The position numbers and the translations under genes are program-made. Of a stretch of 14,457 nt of DNA, positions 13,625-14,457 are shown piece by piece; position 1 is the first letter of the stretch; every line of letters starts with the position of its first letter. Source of the stretch: an uncultured Rivibacter sp. (GTDB taxonomy: Bacteria; Pseudomonadota; Gammaproteobacteria; Burkholderiales; Burkholderiaceae). The stretch covers positions 1 to 14,457 of the forward strand of contig CAMLNA010000113.1 in the NCBI GenBank assembly GCA_946481025.1, in the 5' to 3' direction. A model generated the notes under the pieces. The model was not told the origin of the DNA. It worked only from the letters and a program-made list of their open reading frames with translations, and ran no database searches.

Positions 13625-14457
13625 ACGCGCCCCTGCCCGAACACGGCCGCCGGGCCTTCGCGCAAGCGTGCCGGCTCGACGTGTTGGTGCGCAAGCCCGG
13701 CAACGTGAGCCTCGCCTCGGCCGGCCACGGCATGCTGCCCGCGCAGTTCATCGACAGCGCCCGCGCGGCCGAGCCGGCGCTCTTCGAGCGCGGCCTGGGC
13801 GTGGGCCGGCGCATCGAAGGCGCGGTCGCCGCGTCGTTCGAAGCGGCCGGCTGCAACACCAACCTGGGCATCGTGCTGCTGTGCGCGCCCATCGCCGCCG
13901 CGCTGGAGCACTGGGTGCCGGCCGATGGCGCCGCCGGCCTGCGCGCCGCGGTGGCCGCGCAGCTCGACGCGCTGACCGTGGACGACGCGGCCTGCGCCTA
14001 CCGCGCCATCGCACGGGCCAACCCCGGCGGGCTGGGCCGCGCGCCCGAGCAGGACGTGGCGGCCGCGCCCACCATCGACCTGCGCAGCGCCATGGCCCTG
14101 GCCGCCGGCCGCGACAGCATCGCGCGGCAATACGCCACCGGCATGGCCGACCTGTTCGACACCGGCCTGCCCGCCTGCCTGGCGCACCCGGCCCTCGGGA
14201 CCACCGCCGCCGTGCAGCGCACCTGGCTCGCCTTCGTGGCCGGCTGGCCGGACTCACACATTGTTCGAAAACTCGGCGAGGCCACGGCACACAGTGTCCT
14301 GCGGCAAGCGCAGCCGTGGCACGCGCGTGCGGCGCGCGGCGAGGCGCTCGACGGCGATGCGGGCTTCGCGGCCTGGGACGAAGCGCTGAAGGCGGCGGGC
14401 ATCAACCCGGGGACGAGCGCGGACCTCACGGTGGCCACGCTGATGCTGGCGGGGGTG
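13621..14457 (+). CDS. Triphosphoribosyl-dephospho-CoA synthase-like protein (CitG/MdcB family), 3'-truncated
   Basis: Frame open from GTG 13621, which overlaps the previous stop (GTGA), to the window edge; 279 residues are visible of an expected 290-300, so only the extreme C-terminus is missing. CitG/MdcB proteins transfer a triphosphoribosyl group from ATP to dephospho-CoA for the citrate- or malonate-lyase prosthetic group. Conserved motifs seen are VRKPGNVSLASAGHGM (22-38), NTNLGIVLLCAP (79-90), ANPGGLG, the segment RDSIARQYATGMADLF and the C-terminal INPGTSADLTVATLM. No citrate lyase or malonate decarboxylase genes are present. Instead it ends an H4MPT operon, where related genes (orf7 of methylotrophs) also sit, so a role in making the ribosyl linkage of the cofactor is more likely than CoA modification. 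GTG is the only start that fits the overlap pattern and the length. Confidence 0.87.
   Translation, partial: MNAPLPEHGRRAFAQACRLDVLVRKPGNVSLASAGHGMLPAQFIDSARAAEPALFERGLGVGRRIEGAVAASFEAAGCNTNLGIVLLCAPIAAALEHWVPADGAAGLRAAVAAQLDALTVDDAACAYRAIARANPGGLGRAPEQDVAAAPTIDLRSAMALAAGRDSIARQYATGMADLFDTGLPACLAHPALGTTAAVQRTWLAFVAGWPDSHIVRKLGEATAHSVLRQAQPWHARAARGEALDGDAGFAAWDEALKAAGINPGTSADLTVATLMLAGV

Noticed and set aside
14287..14299. ACACAGTGTCC, similar to the GACAC-T-GTGTC dyad at 8397-8407
   Set aside because: It lies within the CitG-like coding sequence, is not a perfect dyad and has no promoter context; likely chance.

Overview
The window is very GC-rich with strong G/C bias at third codon positions. 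Gene types and protein motifs point to a Burkholderiales-type betaproteobacterium with methylotrophic capacity (Methylibium/Rubrivivax/Aquincola-like lineages come to mind). That placement is inference; there is no rRNA in the window. It is almost fully coding, with ten complete genes and one truncated gene at each end. I see no tRNA, rRNA, CRISPR array, insertion sequence or phage gene.

Left part (1-3721): the C-terminal portion of an ABC-2 type permease of the kind found beside PQQ-dependent alcohol dehydrogenases. It overlaps by ATGA a lone Bug/TctC-type periplasmic binding protein. Convergent to these, on the minus strand, is a translationally overlapping two-component system: a membrane histidine kinase and a NarL/LuxR-family response regulator, resembling MoxY/MoxX, the pair known from methanol dehydrogenase regulation.

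Middle (3761-8233): divergent from the kinase is a TonB-dependent outer-membrane receptor with several acidic predicted loops, possibly for a metal, cofactor or chelate. Convergent with it is an AcoR-type sigma-54 activator (GAF, PAS, AAA+ with GAFTGA, Fis HTH).

Right part (8234-14457): a 270-bp divergent intergenic region carries two perfect short inverted repeats about three helical turns apart and a candidate -24/-12 promoter. It is followed by a tight plus-strand operon for tetrahydromethanopterin (H4MPT)-linked C1 metabolism: a beta-RFAP synthase-like GHMP protein, mtdB, an ATP-grasp ligase, mch, a second RimK-like ATP-grasp ligase, and a CitG/MdcB-like triphosphoribosyl transferase running off the right edge. 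Most junctions are 4-bp start/stop overlaps or gaps of a few bases.

Putting these together (inference): the left half looks like sensing and uptake associated with periplasmic PQQ-dependent alcohol or methanol oxidation. The right half oxidises the resulting formaldehyde, as methylene-H4MPT, towards formate and makes the cofactor. The AcoR-like regulator in between is well placed to link the two. The least understood and most interesting genes are the two ATP-grasp proteins and the CitG-like protein, which probably perform unassigned steps of bacterial H4MPT or methylofuran synthesis.
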